From assembly GCA_050743365.1 (NCBI GenBank), contig JBOGFI010000070.1, forward strand, positions 1 to 34,620: 34,620 nt of DNA. Direction: 5' to 3'. Of the stretch, positions 16,017 through 24,373 are shown piece after piece. How positions within the stretch are numbered: position 1 is the stretch's first letter; each line of letters opens with the position of its first letter. The stretch comes from JBOGFI01 sp050743365 (GTDB lineage: Bacteria; Actinomycetota; Acidimicrobiia; IMCC26256; JACDBD01). Under the pieces are notes generated by a model. It was not told the DNA's origin. It saw only the letters and a program-made list of their open reading frames with translations, and did no database searches. The position numbers were made by a program, and so were the translations under genes.

Positions 16017-17191
16017 AGTTCGGGATCTTCTACGAGCACCAGCTCCCGCGGCCGTGGGAGAGCGACAGCGAGTACCGGCTGTTGAGTCAGTCCCTCGAGC
16101 AGATCGAACTCGCCGATCGGCTCGGTTACCACTTCGCCTGGGAGGTCGAGCACCACTTCCTGGAGGAGTACTCGCACTCGTCGGCGCCCGAGGTGTTCCT
16201 CGGCGCGGCCAGCCAACGGACCGAGCAGATCCGGCTCGGTCACGGCGTCATCCAGCTCACGACCAACCATCCCGCCCGGGTCGCCGAGCGGGTGTCGACG
16301 CTCGACCTCGTGAGCGACGGCCGGGTCGAGCTGGGCCTCGGTGAGAGCTCCACCACCACGGAGCTGCACCCCTTCGACCGTCGCTTCCGGGACAAGCGGG
16401 AGGTGTGGGAGGACGCGGTGAAGGCGCTCATCCCCATGTTCGGCGACGGCGGCGTCGAGTACCACGGCCCGCACTTCGACTTCCCGCTGCGCAACGTGCT
16501 TCCCAAGCCACGCCAGAAGCCCCACCCGCCGCTGTGGGTGGCGTGCAGCCAGCGCGACACGATCGAGACCGCCGGCGGCTGGGGGATGGGCGCGCTCGGG
16601 TTCCAGTTCGTCAGCGCCGGTGAGGCCCACGCCTGGGTCGCGGCCTACTACAACGCCTACACCAAGCAGCTCGCCCGCCTAGCCGACTACGCCACCAACC
16701 CGAACCTCGCGGTGGTGTGCGGGTTCATGTGCTGTCCGACCGACGAGGAGGCACACCGGAAGGCCGACGGCTGGACGTTCTTCGCGTTCGCGCTCCGCTA
16801 CTACTCGACCCGGCCACCGGGCGAGCCGGGGGCGGTCAACCTGTGGGAGGAGTACCAGGCGTTCCGCCGCACGCCGCAGTTCGAGAAGATGCACGCCGGT
16901 GGGCTCATCGGCTCGCCGGACACGATCCGCACGAAGCTGCGCAAGTTCGAGGCGTCGCACGTCGACCAGGTGATCCTGCTCAACCAGGCCGGCCGCACCA
17001 CGCACGCAGACATCTGCTCGAGCCTCGAGCTGTTCGCGGCCGAGGTCATGCCCGAGTTCGGCGAGCGCCACCCCGAGCACGAGGCGTGGAAGCAGCAGGT
17101 CCTCGCGGGCGACATCGTGCTCGACGAGGTCGACACGTCACCCGAGGCGTTGCCCCGACCGCAGCGCCGCCCGATCGAGACGCCGGCCTGA
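16013..17191 (+). CDS. Luciferase-like monooxygenase (LLM class flavin-dependent oxidoreductase)
   Basis: The 392-aa enzyme begins MKFGIFYEHQLPRPWE and shares its core motifs with the paralogue at 5473: EHHFLEEYSHSSAPEVFLGA, IRLGHGVIQL, NHPARVAERVSTLDLVSDGRVELGLGESS and LPKPRQKPHPPLWVAC. A long central insertion (ALRYYSTRPPGEPG, LWEEYQAF) matches the other copy (LGHYYVFGRHCPG, LWDEYQRQ), so both belong to one subfamily. It should use reduced FMN or F420. It is translationally coupled to TetR and followed by a hydrolase and an amidohydrolase, consistent with oxidation, for example Baeyer-Villiger or desaturation type, followed by hydrolysis. Confidence 0.93.
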   Translation: MKFGIFYEHQLPRPWESDSEYRLLSQSLEQIELADRLGYHFAWEVEHHFLEEYSHSSAPEVFLGAASQRTEQIRLGHGVIQLTTNHPARVAERVSTLDLVSDGRVELGLGESSTTTELHPFDRRFRDKREVWEDAVKALIPMFGDGGVEYHGPHFDFPLRNVLPKPRQKPHPPLWVACSQRDTIETAGGWGMGALGFQFVSAGEAHAWVAAYYNAYTKQLARLADYATNPNLAVVCGFMCCPTDEEAHRKADGWTFFAFALRYYSTRPPGEPGAVNLWEEYQAFRRTPQFEKMHAGGLIGSPDTIRTKLRKFEASHVDQVILLNQAGRTTHADICSSLELFAAEVMPEFGERHPEHEAWKQQVLAGDIVLDEVDTSPEALPRPQRRPIETPA

Positions 17192-17210
17192 CCGGCGAGG
17201 AGGACCACCC

Positions 17211-18335
17211 GTGCCACAGACCCGCATCCTGCGTGAAGCCCTCGACGGGCTGATCGAGCGCGCCGGCCGGGAGATCGACGAGGGCCTCCTGCCGTCGTGC
17301 CAGCTCGCCCTCGCGCTCGACGGCGAGGTTGTCGAGCAGGTGACCATCGGTGACCATCTCGGCGCCGACAGCCGTTACGTCACCTTCTCGGCCATCAAGG
17401 GCGTCGTCTACACCGCGACGTGGCAACTGCTGGCGGAGGGCGCCCTGCGCCTCGACCAGCCCGTTGCCGACGTCATCCCCGAGTTCGCAACCAACGGCAA
17501 GGATGCGGTGACCGTCGAGCAGCTCCTGTGCCACCGCGGCGGCTTCCCGCTCGCCCCGCTCGGCCCGCCCGACTGGGCCGATCGGGCCCAGCGCCTCGAA
17601 GCCTTCGCCCGGTGGCGGCTCACCTCCGAACCGGGGACCTTCGCCTACCACGCCACCTCCGCCCACTGGGTGCTGGCCGAGTTGCTGGAGCGGATCGACG
17701 GCATCGACTTTCGCGAGTCGCTCCGACGCCGGCTCTTCGACCCACTGGGCCTGAAGCGCCTCGAGCTCGGCGTCCCGCCCGGGCGCACCGCCGACATCAA
17801 CCTGGCGGTGCTCGTCGGCGAGCCCGCGACCGCCGAGGAGTTCGAGGCCGCCATCGGGGTGCCGGGCATCGACCCGGGCGAGGTCACCGACGACAACGCC
17901 GTCGCGTCGGCCCAGCCCGAGCACCTCGCCGTCGGCCTCCCCGGTGGTGGCGGCGTGTCGACCGCCGGTGACCTCGCCCTCTTCTACCAGGCGCTGCTCC
18001 AGAACCCCGGCGGGCTGTGGGACCCGCACTGGCTCCACGAAGGCAGCGCGGTCGTGCGCGTCACCGACTGGGACCTGCTCTTCGCCGCCCCCGCCAACCG
18101 GACCATCGGCATGGTCGTCGCCGGCGACGACGGCCGCGCCGGCGCCCGCGGGTTCGGCAAGACCAACAGTCCCGCCGCGTTCGGCTACAACGGCTACGGC
18201 GGCCAGATCGCCTGGGCCGACCCTGCCACCGGCCTGTCCTTCGCCTACCTGACCAACGGCATCGACCGGCACCTGCTGCGCCAGACCCGCCGGGGCGTCG
18301 CCCTCGGCAGCCGCGCCGCCGTGTGCGCCGCCTGA
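17211..18335 (+). CDS. Beta-lactamase-fold serine hydrolase
   Basis: The 374-aa enzyme has SAIK as the SxxK nucleophile motif (FSAIKGVVYTAT), QLLCHRGGFPLAP and YHATSAHWVLAEL in the YxN position, then GLPGGGGVSTAGDLALFYQAL and FGYNGYGGQIAWADP near the end in place of the KTG-type motif. No signal peptide is present. GAGGAGG precedes GTG 17211. It resembles EstB-like esterases or lactonases. Its place directly after the monooxygenase suggests it hydrolyses an ester or lactone made by that enzyme; this is inference. Confidence 0.88.
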   Translation: MPQTRILREALDGLIERAGREIDEGLLPSCQLALALDGEVVEQVTIGDHLGADSRYVTFSAIKGVVYTATWQLLAEGALRLDQPVADVIPEFATNGKDAVTVEQLLCHRGGFPLAPLGPPDWADRAQRLEAFARWRLTSEPGTFAYHATSAHWVLAELLERIDGIDFRESLRRRLFDPLGLKRLELGVPPGRTADINLAVLVGEPATAEEFEAAIGVPGIDPGEVTDDNAVASAQPEHLAVGLPGGGGVSTAGDLALFYQALLQNPGGLWDPHWLHEGSAVVRVTDWDLLFAAPANRTIGMVVAGDDGRAGARGFGKTNSPAAFGYNGYGGQIAWADPATGLSFAYLTNGIDRHLLRQTRRGVALGSRAAVCAA

Positions 18336-18369
18336 CCCTGCCCGCCCCGACCACCCGAGGAGCCCCGCC

Positions 18370-19557
18370 ATGCCCTACGCCCGAGGACGCACGTACTACG
18401 ACGCCGACAGCCACATCATGGAGACCAGCGGCTGGCTGGCCCGCTTCGCCGACCCCGAGATCCGCGAGCGGATCCGGCCGCTGCACCTCGGCGGGGCCGG
18501 CGGGGCCGACGACGGCGTCGCCGCCGATCACATCGCGGCCGCCGAAGCTCGCCTGGATGACGCCGCCGCCACCGCCGCGCTCGAGGACGAGCTCTTGACC
18601 ACCAAGGCGTGGGGCGCGCTCGGCGCGTTCGACCCCGCCGAACGCAGCCGCGCGCTCGACCTGCTGGGCTTCGATTCCCAGCTCGTGTTCTCGACCTTTG
18701 CCGGGACCCAGTTCATGGGCGGCGACCACGAGCTGGTCTACGGCGGCGCCCGCGCCCACAACCGCGCCATGGCGGCGTTCTGTGCCGATGACCCGCGCCT
18801 CCTCGGCGTGGGCTACGTCCCCTGGGGGCCCCCCGAGCTGGTCAGCGCCGAGACCGCGCGTGCGATCGCCGACGGCTGCGCCGCGATCATGGTCGACTCG
18901 GCGCCACCCAAGGAGCTGTCCCCGTTCCACACCGACCACGACGGCTTGTGGGCGCTGCTCCAAGACGCCGGCATCCCGTTCGTGCTCCACGTCGGCGGCG
19001 GCGGCCGTCACGTCCGGCGGTCGTATTGGAACAACGGCCGCCCCCGGCCCACCGACATGTTCGGCGGCGGCGAGAGCATCCGATCCAAGGACTACGTGAC
19101 CCTGCACCAGCCGCCCGAAGCGTTCCTGTCGATCATGGTCCTCGAGGGCGTCCTCGAGCGGTTCCCTCGCCTGCGAGGTGGCTGCATCGAACAGGGCGCC
19201 ACCTGGGTGCCCGGCATGCTCGACCGTCTCGACGACGCCCAGCGGATGTTCGCCCGCACCGAGCCCGACCTCGAGGGCCTGCCGCTGCGCGCCTCGGAGT
19301 ACGTCCACCGCCAGCTCCGCTTCACCCCCTACCCGGGCGAGCCCGTCGGGGAGCTCATCGACCAGGCCGGCGACGACCTGTTCATGTTCTCCTCCGACTA
19401 CCCCCACCCCGAAGGCGGCACCGACCCGCTGGCCAAGTTCGAAGCCGCCCTCGACGGCGTCTCCGCCCCTGCGGTCGAACGCTTCTTCAGCGTCAACTTC
19501 GCCGAGCTCATGGGACCCTCGGTCCCGGCGCCGGTGAACGCCGAGGCGTCGGGATGA
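18370..19557 (+). CDS. Amidohydrolase-2 family metal-dependent hydrolase
   Basis: The 395-aa protein starts with YYDADSHIME, the DxH-type first metal motif, followed by a large insertion. It then has FVLHVGGGGRHV (His), GGCIEQGATWVPGMLDRLD and FMFSSDYPHPEG, the metal-binding Asp motif at the end of the barrel. In this branch members are often annotated as hydrolases of aromatic or steroid ring-cleavage products. GAGGAG lies upstream of ATG 18370, and its stop overlaps the ABM gene (ATGA). Its intact SDYP motif contrasts with the TNYP of the protein at 13312-14133. Confidence 0.9.
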   Translation: MPYARGRTYYDADSHIMETSGWLARFADPEIRERIRPLHLGGAGGADDGVAADHIAAAEARLDDAAATAALEDELLTTKAWGALGAFDPAERSRALDLLGFDSQLVFSTFAGTQFMGGDHELVYGGARAHNRAMAAFCADDPRLLGVGYVPWGPPELVSAETARAIADGCAAIMVDSAPPKELSPFHTDHDGLWALLQDAGIPFVLHVGGGGRHVRRSYWNNGRPRPTDMFGGGESIRSKDYVTLHQPPEAFLSIMVLEGVLERFPRLRGGCIEQGATWVPGMLDRLDDAQRMFARTEPDLEGLPLRASEYVHRQLRFTPYPGEPVGELIDQAGDDLFMFSSDYPHPEGGTDPLAKFEAALDGVSAPAVERFFSVNFAELMGPSVPAPVNAEASG

Positions 19558-19856
19558 TCATCGTGTCGGGAACGTTCGAGGTCGATGCCGCGTCCCGCGA
19601 CGAGGCGCTCCGCGTCGCCGCCACCATGACCGAGGCGTCCCGGGCCGAGTCGGGCTGCGTCGACTACGGGTTCTGGGCCGATCCCGGCGACCCGACCCGC
19701 TTCCGGGTGTTCGAGGAATGGAAGTCCGCCGAGGCGCTCGACGCCCACTTCACCACCGACCACCTCGCGGCCTTCGTCGCCGCGCTCCCCGGTCTCGGGG
19801 TGCGCAACTCCGACGTCTGGCGCTACACCGCGGACGAGAAGTCCAAGCTCATGTGA
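19554..19856 (+). CDS. Antibiotic biosynthesis monooxygenase (ABM) family protein
   Basis: The 100-aa ferredoxin-like fold protein reads MIIVSGTFEVDAASRDEALR, then ESGCVDYGFWADPGDPTRFRVFEEWKSAEALDAHFTTDHLAAF, which is the classic ABM or YgiN-like dimeric alpha-beta barrel pattern. Members act as cofactor-free monooxygenases on quinols or as haem-degrading enzymes. The 4-bp overlap with the amidohydrolase stop indicates coupled translation, so it probably acts in the same pathway. Confidence 0.9.
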   Translation: MIIVSGTFEVDAASRDEALRVAATMTEASRAESGCVDYGFWADPGDPTRFRVFEEWKSAEALDAHFTTDHLAAFVAALPGLGVRNSDVWRYTADEKSKLM

Positions 19857-19878
19857 CCCAGGTGAGAGGGGAACGGTG

Positions 19879-19989
19879 ATGGAATCGTTCCCAACGCTGC
19901 TGGGGCGGCGCGAGGGGGCAACGCGGTGGGTCAGGCTCAACCGACCTGAGGCGCGCAACGGCACCGACGTCGTGATGCGCCAGGAGCTC
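19879..19989 (+). pseudogene. Enoyl-CoA hydratase N-terminal stub
   Basis: After GAGAGGGGAACGGTG the frame begins MESFPTLLGRREG and then WVRLNRPEARNGTDVVMRQEL, which matches the first strand and NRPE-RNA motif of enoyl-CoA hydratases. After about 37 residues the similarity stops and the rest to 20104 is Arg/Pro/Ser-rich non-homologous sequence. I interpret it as a truncated gene whose body was deleted. It could also be a short unrelated ORF. Confidence 0.42.
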
Positions 19990-20104
19990 ATGCCGACCCG
20001 GTCAGCTCCTAGCCCGCACCGACGCACCGACGGTCCGACCGGCAGCGACCCGATGACACCGCCGTTCATCCGCTCACGACCCGACCCCGACGACAGGAGC
20101 CCTC

Positions 20105-21076
20105 ATGTCCGACTTCGGACCCGACACCACCACCGATGAGGTCCTCGACGGCGTCGACCTCACCGGTCGCGCCGTGCTCGTCACCGGCGCCTCGTCCGGG
20201 CTCGGACTCGAGACCACCAGGAGCCTCGCCGCCCACGGGGCCTCGATCGTGCTCGCGGTGCGCGACAAGGAGAAAGGCGAGCGGGCGACGGCGACCGTTC
20301 GCGAGCAGGCGCCGGGCGCCGACCTCGAGCTGCGCCTCGTCGACCTCGGGTCACTGGTCAGCATCCGGGCGTTCGCCGCCGGCATGCTGATCGACCACGA
20401 CCACCTCGACGTGCTCGTTGCCAACGCCGGCGTCATGGCCTGCCCGCTCGGGCACACCACCGACGGCTTCGAGCTCCAGTTCGGCACCAACCACCTCGGC
20501 CACTTCCTGCTCGTGGAGCTGCTCGCACCGTTGCTCGTGGCCGGCGCGCCCAGCCGGCTCGTGGTGCTGTCCTCGGCCGGGCACAAGCTCGCCGACGTCG
20601 ACCTCGACGACCCCCACTGGGAGCACAGCCCCTACGACAAGTGGCTCGCCTACGGGCGGGCCAAGACCGCGAACGTGCTCTTTGCCAGCGAGTTCGACCG
20701 CCGCTACCGCGACCAGGGGGTTCGGGCATTCGCCGTGCACCCGGGCACGATCGTCACCGAGCTCGGCCGGCACCTCACTCCCGACGACATCGCCAGGTTC
20801 CAGGGTCGCGGCTCGGACACCGACTCGACCCAACGCTCCCGACCGCGCGGAATGCGCCGGTGGAAGTCGGTCGAGGCCGGCGCCGCGACGACGGTGTGGG
20901 CGGCGACGAGCCCAGCCCTCGACGGGCTCGGCGGCCGCTACCTGGAGGACTGCGGCGTCGCCGAACCCGACGACGACCTCGCTGCCGAGCGCGGCCACCG
21001 CAGCTACGCCACCGACCCCGAGAGGGCCAGGGCGCTGTGGTCGCTCTCCGAACAGCTCGTCGGCCTGAAAGGCTGA
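20105..21076 (+). CDS. SDR family oxidoreductase (retinol dehydrogenase-like), copy 1
   Basis: The 323-aa extended-tail SDR shows VLVTGASSGLGLET, DLGSLVSIRAFA, LVANAGVMACP (NAG motif), FGTNHLGHFLL, VLSSAGHK (catalytic Ser) and YGRAKTAN (catalytic Tyr and Lys). This layout is that of WW-oxidoreductase, retinol dehydrogenase and protochlorophyllide-reductase-like enzymes. AGGAG precedes ATG 20105. A second copy at 33497-34477 differs at about 46 of 323 positions by eye, mostly in the last 110 residues. It ends the TetR-led operon and may act on an alcohol or ketone of the same pathway. Confidence 0.92.
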   Translation: MSDFGPDTTTDEVLDGVDLTGRAVLVTGASSGLGLETTRSLAAHGASIVLAVRDKEKGERATATVREQAPGADLELRLVDLGSLVSIRAFAAGMLIDHDHLDVLVANAGVMACPLGHTTDGFELQFGTNHLGHFLLVELLAPLLVAGAPSRLVVLSSAGHKLADVDLDDPHWEHSPYDKWLAYGRAKTANVLFASEFDRRYRDQGVRAFAVHPGTIVTELGRHLTPDDIARFQGRGSDTDSTQRSRPRGMRRWKSVEAGAATTVWAATSPALDGLGGRYLEDCGVAEPDDDLAAERGHRSYATDPERARALWSLSEQLVGLKG

Positions 21077-21182
21077 CACCCGGCCCCATCAGAGCACGGA
21101 GGAGACATGACCACCGCGCCGCGGTCGCTCGTCCGTCGACTCGTCCACCGCTCCAGGCAGCCAGGTAGCGTTCATCCGGGTT

Positions 21183-21201
21183 CTTACGATTTCGAGAAAC
21201 A
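21183..21201 (+). promoter_or_regulatory. Shared motif, copy 1 (upstream of the DM13 gene)
   Basis: CTTACGATTTCGAGAAACA lies 71 bases before ATG 21273. It matches the copies at 25666 and 27118 except for one extra central base. TACGAT inside it fits the actinobacterial -10 pattern TAnnnT, so it could be a promoter element, an activator site, or both. Confidence 0.6.
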
Positions 21202-21272
21202 GCTCATGCTGCGATACGCCGGCTCAGTCCGGGGTCCACACTGGGGCCACCCCAGCGACCGTGGGAGCCCCG

Positions 21273-22052
21273 ATGGCGACGAAGACCGACGAGCGAACGA
21301 GCCCGAGCCCGAGCCCAGCATCGCCGGCCGCGCCCACCCGGGCCCCGTGGTGGGGATGGCTGCTGCGGGCCCTGCCCGCGATCGCCTTCCTGGCGACGTT
21401 CGGGTTCTTCTTCGTCGACAAGAGCGACTCCGCCCGTACCGTCCTGCGGAGCGGGCGCGGCCTGCTGACGGTGGCTGCCATCGTCGGCGGCTACGCGGTG
21501 ATCGCGGTCGCGCTACGCCGCTCCGTACGCCGGGCGTGGGTCGCGCCGCTCGTGCTGGCGGGCGTGGTGCTGGGGCTGGCCGCCTGGATCGTGCGCCCGT
21601 ACTACGTCGACGAGACCGACAACACGCGACTGGTAGAGGGGCCCGTCGTCGACGCATCGGAGGCCGAGCCCGAGGCGCCCCCCGACGAGGAGGCGGCGCC
21701 GGCGCCGCCCCCGCCGGCCGGGCCCGTACGTGTGAGCAGCGGCCCCATCCGGGGGATCGACCACGACGCCAGCGGGACGATCTCGCTGATCCGCAACCCC
21801 GACGGCGCCTACATCGTGCGGTTCGAGAGCTTCGACCTCGAGGGTTCGCCCGACCCGATCGTCTACCTCGTGGAAGGCGAGGACGTGCAGGATCCGGGCG
21901 GGATCGACCTCGGCGCCCTGCGCGGGAACCAGGGCGACGTCTCGGACTACGCGGTCCCGGCGGGCACGGAGCCCGGTCCGGGCTGGACCGTGCTGGTGTG
22001 GTGCGGCCGTCTCGCGGTGCCCATCGCCAACGCCACTCAAGCCGCCGCCTGA
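21273..22052 (+). CDS. Membrane protein with extracytoplasmic DM13 domain
   Basis: The 259-aa protein has a Ser/Pro/Ala-rich cytoplasmic start and three hydrophobic helices (around WWGWLLRALPAIAFLATFGFF, LLTVAAIVGGYAVIAVAL and APLVLAGVVLGLAAWIV). A Glu/Pro-rich linker leads to a C-terminal DM13 domain: ASGTISLIRNPDGAYIVRFE, DLGALRGNQGDVSDYAVPAG and VLVWCGRLAVPI with its conserved Cys. DM13 domains are thought to serve electron transfer or protein hydroxylation outside the cell. GGGAG sits six bases before ATG 21273. It converges on the operon carrying a molybdopterin oxidoreductase, a possible redox partner. Confidence 0.88.
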   Translation: MATKTDERTSPSPSPASPAAPTRAPWWGWLLRALPAIAFLATFGFFFVDKSDSARTVLRSGRGLLTVAAIVGGYAVIAVALRRSVRRAWVAPLVLAGVVLGLAAWIVRPYYVDETDNTRLVEGPVVDASEAEPEAPPDEEAAPAPPPPAGPVRVSSGPIRGIDHDASGTISLIRNPDGAYIVRFESFDLEGSPDPIVYLVEGEDVQDPGGIDLGALRGNQGDVSDYAVPAGTEPGPGWTVLVWCGRLAVPIANATQAAA

Positions 22053-22082
22053 CCTGTCGCGCTCATCTCAGCTCTCGGCGTT

Positions 22083-22114
22083 CCAGCCGGCGAGCACCCC
22101 AGCCGGCGAACACC
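22083..22114. repeat. Two tandem 16-bp repeats in the convergent gap
   Basis: CCAGCCGGCGAGCACC is followed directly by CCAGCCGGCGAACACC, one mismatch apart. They lie between the converging ends of the DM13 gene and the glycosyltransferase fusion. No clear hairpin with a T-run is present, so a terminator role is not supported. Confidence 0.7.
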
Positions 22115-22133
22115 TCGCTTCGAGTCGTGCCCG

Positions 22134-23210
22134 TCAACCGGGCTTCAGGGCCCCGATCTCGCGCAGGGTGGACGCGAACCGTGTGTCGGGCGCGGCCCGG
22201 GCTACGGCGAGAGCGTCCTCGAAGTCGTCGACGTCGCGCAGGCGAGGGGCGAGCGCGCTGGTGAGGCCGAGGTCGCGCAGCCGTGCCCGCTGGGCGTCGA
22301 GGGTACCGGGCGAGCTCATCGGCACGTCGTCGAAGACGCGGGGGTCGGGGCGGCGGAGCCCGATCACCCAGTAGCCGCCGTCGTCGGTGGGTCCCAGCAC
22401 CGCGTCGGTGCCGGGCCGGTCCAGGGTTCGGACCGTCTCCGCAAGCAGCTCCGGGGTGACCTGCGGCGTGTCCATGGCGACGACGAGGGCCGGCGCTCCC
22501 ACGGCCACGAATGCGGCCGCGAGACGATCGCCGAGGTCTCCATCGCGCTGGGGCACGACCTCGAAGCCTGGTGGCAGCCATGAGCCCGGGCGGCCGTCGA
22601 GCACGGCGACCCGGCGTCCCTCGACCGGTGCCGCTGCCATCGCCGCCAGGGTGTCCTCCAGCGCGGCCCGAGCCAGTCGAGCCGCCTCGGCCGGCGTGCA
22701 CGGGGGGCAGAGCCGGGTCTTCGACCGACCCGAACAGGGGGCTTTGGCGATGACCGCCAGCGTGACGCGGCGGGCTCGACGCGCGCTCGCGTTTCGTGCC
22801 CGAGCGAGGAACCACGCGCCCGCGATCGCCCATACCGTGCCGAGGACGACGAGCGTGGCAGTGCGGTAGTCGATCGGGTGGACGGTCGGGTTGCCGGGCC
22901 GGTCGCTCAGCGATGCGAGGCCCGGGGTCGCGACTGCGACGACGATCGCGCTCGCCATGAGACCCGCCTGCACGGGTGCCCGTACGAGACCGGGGACGGT
23001 CCGCGCCACGAGGAGACCGACGAGACATACCAACGGCGCGACCATCAGGTCGTGTACGAGCAGGGAACCGATCACCCAGCGGGCGAGCTTGTCGGGCTGC
23101 GTGCGGTCGGATTCGGCCAGCGTGCCGGCGATGCCGTACGCGATGACGCCGCCTCCGAGGACGAGCCCGAGCCAGAACGCGCGGCCGTGACGGGGTGACG
23201 GGGCGATCAT
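22134..23210 (-). CDS. Fusion of a four-TM membrane domain with a DUF2064 (TIGR04282-type) glycosyltransferase
   Basis: The 358-aa product opens at ATG 23210 (ATGA overlap with the molybdopterin gene). Residues 1 to about 150 carry four hydrophobic helices, including FWLGLVLGGGVIAYGIAG and LVVLGTVWAIAGAWFLA. After a basic ASARRARR linker the nucleotidyl/glycosyl transferase domain begins: TLAVIAKAPCSGRSKTRLCP, DGDLGDRL, MDTPQVTPELL and GPTDDGGYWVIGLR. The linker codon before TLAVIAK is GTC, not a start, so one polypeptide is expected. Stand-alone DUF2064 proteins are about 200-220 aa. The fusion would place a sugar transferase on the membrane surface, consistent with lipid-linked glycan synthesis. 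Confidence 0.85.
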   Translation of the reverse strand: MIAPSPRHGRAFWLGLVLGGGVIAYGIAGTLAESDRTQPDKLARWVIGSLLVHDLMVAPLVCLVGLLVARTVPGLVRAPVQAGLMASAIVVAVATPGLASLSDRPGNPTVHPIDYRTATLVVLGTVWAIAGAWFLARARNASARRARRVTLAVIAKAPCSGRSKTRLCPPCTPAEAARLARAALEDTLAAMAAAPVEGRRVAVLDGRPGSWLPPGFEVVPQRDGDLGDRLAAAFVAVGAPALVVAMDTPQVTPELLAETVRTLDRPGTDAVLGPTDDGGYWVIGLRRPDPRVFDDVPMSSPGTLDAQRARLRDLGLTSALAPRLRDVDDFEDALAVARAAPDTRFASTLREIGALKPG

Positions 23211-24373
23211 CGCACCACCAGCCGGTCGACCCATTTCGTCTGCATCGTGCCCGGCCGGTTGGGCCCGATGAGCCGGACCGGGAACCCGTGGTCGAGGTCC
23301 AGCGGCTCGCCGGCCACCTCGAGGGCGAGGAGGGTATCCGGGTCGCGCGCATGCCAGCGGTCGAGCTCGGCCGACGCCGACGGGCCTCCCCGTTCGAGTG
23401 ATCGGACCGTCACCTCCGCGCCGTCGGCCGCGCCCGCCCGACCGAGGAGGTCGCGTACGCGCACGCCCCGCCACCGCTGGGTTGTACTCCAGCCTTCGAC
23501 GCAGGCGATGGGGAGGCTGGCCTCGTGCTGCGGCATCGCCCGGAGCTCCTCGAGGGAGAGGCGCAGCGGCCGCACCACCCTGCCCTCCACCACGAGTTGG
23601 TACTCGGGATCGCGCGCCGCGTCCACGACGCCTGCGCCCGCCGCGGTTCGGTTGACCGCGAACCCCTGGGGACCTTGGTTGGGCCGGCGGGGGGCGAGGA
23701 GCGCGAGCCGTTCGAGGGGCCGGACGGTCTGGCCGGCGGTGAACAGGGCGAGCAGGCCGGAGGTTGCGAACACCGCGCCGAGGAAACCGCGCCGGTCGAG
23801 GACGGCCGGGTCGGCCGGCGGTGTCGGCCGGGTGGCGTCGTACCCGCGTGCGAACGCGACCCGGGTGGCCGCGACTTTCGCTCCGATGTGCACGATGAGC
23901 GCACCGATCGTGATCCAGGCCACCCAGTAGTGCGCGCCGCGGAACCCGAACGGGTACGGGTACCAGAGGTTGATGTTCGCGAGGCCACTGAAGAGTTGGA
24001 ACAGGCCACCGGCGATGAGCGGTACGAGCGCGATGCGCTCCAGGAAGTGCGCGACCCCCCCGAACGGTGGCCACCGGAAGAGCCTCGGGTAGACGACCCA
24101 GAGCTTGGCAAAGAGCAGGGGGATGCAGGCGATCCCCGTGATCACGTGCACGCCCTGGGTGACCCGGTAGAGCCCGGCCGGCCGGGGCGGCCACCGGAAC
24201 CAGGCGGGCGCCTCCTGGATCAGGTGCGAGAGCACGCCGGTGACGAAACACGTCCCGAACGCGACGCCGAGCCCGATGCCCAGAACCGCGGCCACCCGGT
24301 CGTCGTGGAGCCGGCTCGGGAACGCGGGGGTGGGCGCGGCGTGGGGCCGCGCTACGACGTCGACGCCGCCCAC
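23207..24373 (-). CDS. Membrane-anchored molybdopterin oxidoreductase (sulfite oxidase/YedY-like)
   Basis: The 388-aa protein has an N-terminal membrane region of about five helices. Its histidines (GVHVITGIAC, GAHYWVAW, IVHIGAK) recall b-type cytochromes of this family. A central LDRRGFLGAVFATSGLL twin-arginine-like motif with a further hydrophobic stretch follows, then the sulfite-oxidase-like molybdopterin domain. LPIACVEGWSTTQRWRGV supplies the molybdenum-ligand Cys, and DHGFPVRLIGPNRPGTMQTKWV closes the domain. GTG 24373 is chosen as the first start in frame; it lies 22 bases inside the methyltransferase gene. The enzyme should transfer electrons at the outer face of the membrane. Its substrate is unknown. 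Confidence 0.9.
   Translation of the reverse strand: MGGVDVVARPHAAPTPAFPSRLHDDRVAAVLGIGLGVAFGTCFVTGVLSHLIQEAPAWFRWPPRPAGLYRVTQGVHVITGIACIPLLFAKLWVVYPRLFRWPPFGGVAHFLERIALVPLIAGGLFQLFSGLANINLWYPYPFGFRGAHYWVAWITIGALIVHIGAKVAATRVAFARGYDATRPTPPADPAVLDRRGFLGAVFATSGLLALFTAGQTVRPLERLALLAPRRPNQGPQGFAVNRTAAGAGVVDAARDPEYQLVVEGRVVRPLRLSLEELRAMPQHEASLPIACVEGWSTTQRWRGVRVRDLLGRAGAADGAEVTVRSLERGGPSASAELDRWHARDPDTLLALEVAGEPLDLDHGFPVRLIGPNRPGTMQTKWVDRLVVR

Noticed and set aside
22083..22114. Bidirectional terminator in the convergent gap
   Set aside because: The 16-bp units are direct, not inverted, repeats and no poly-T tract follows.
22063..23352. Second leftward frame of 429 codons over the glycosyltransferase fusion
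   Set aside because: It is a shifted frame of the real gene, Arg-rich and without motifs.
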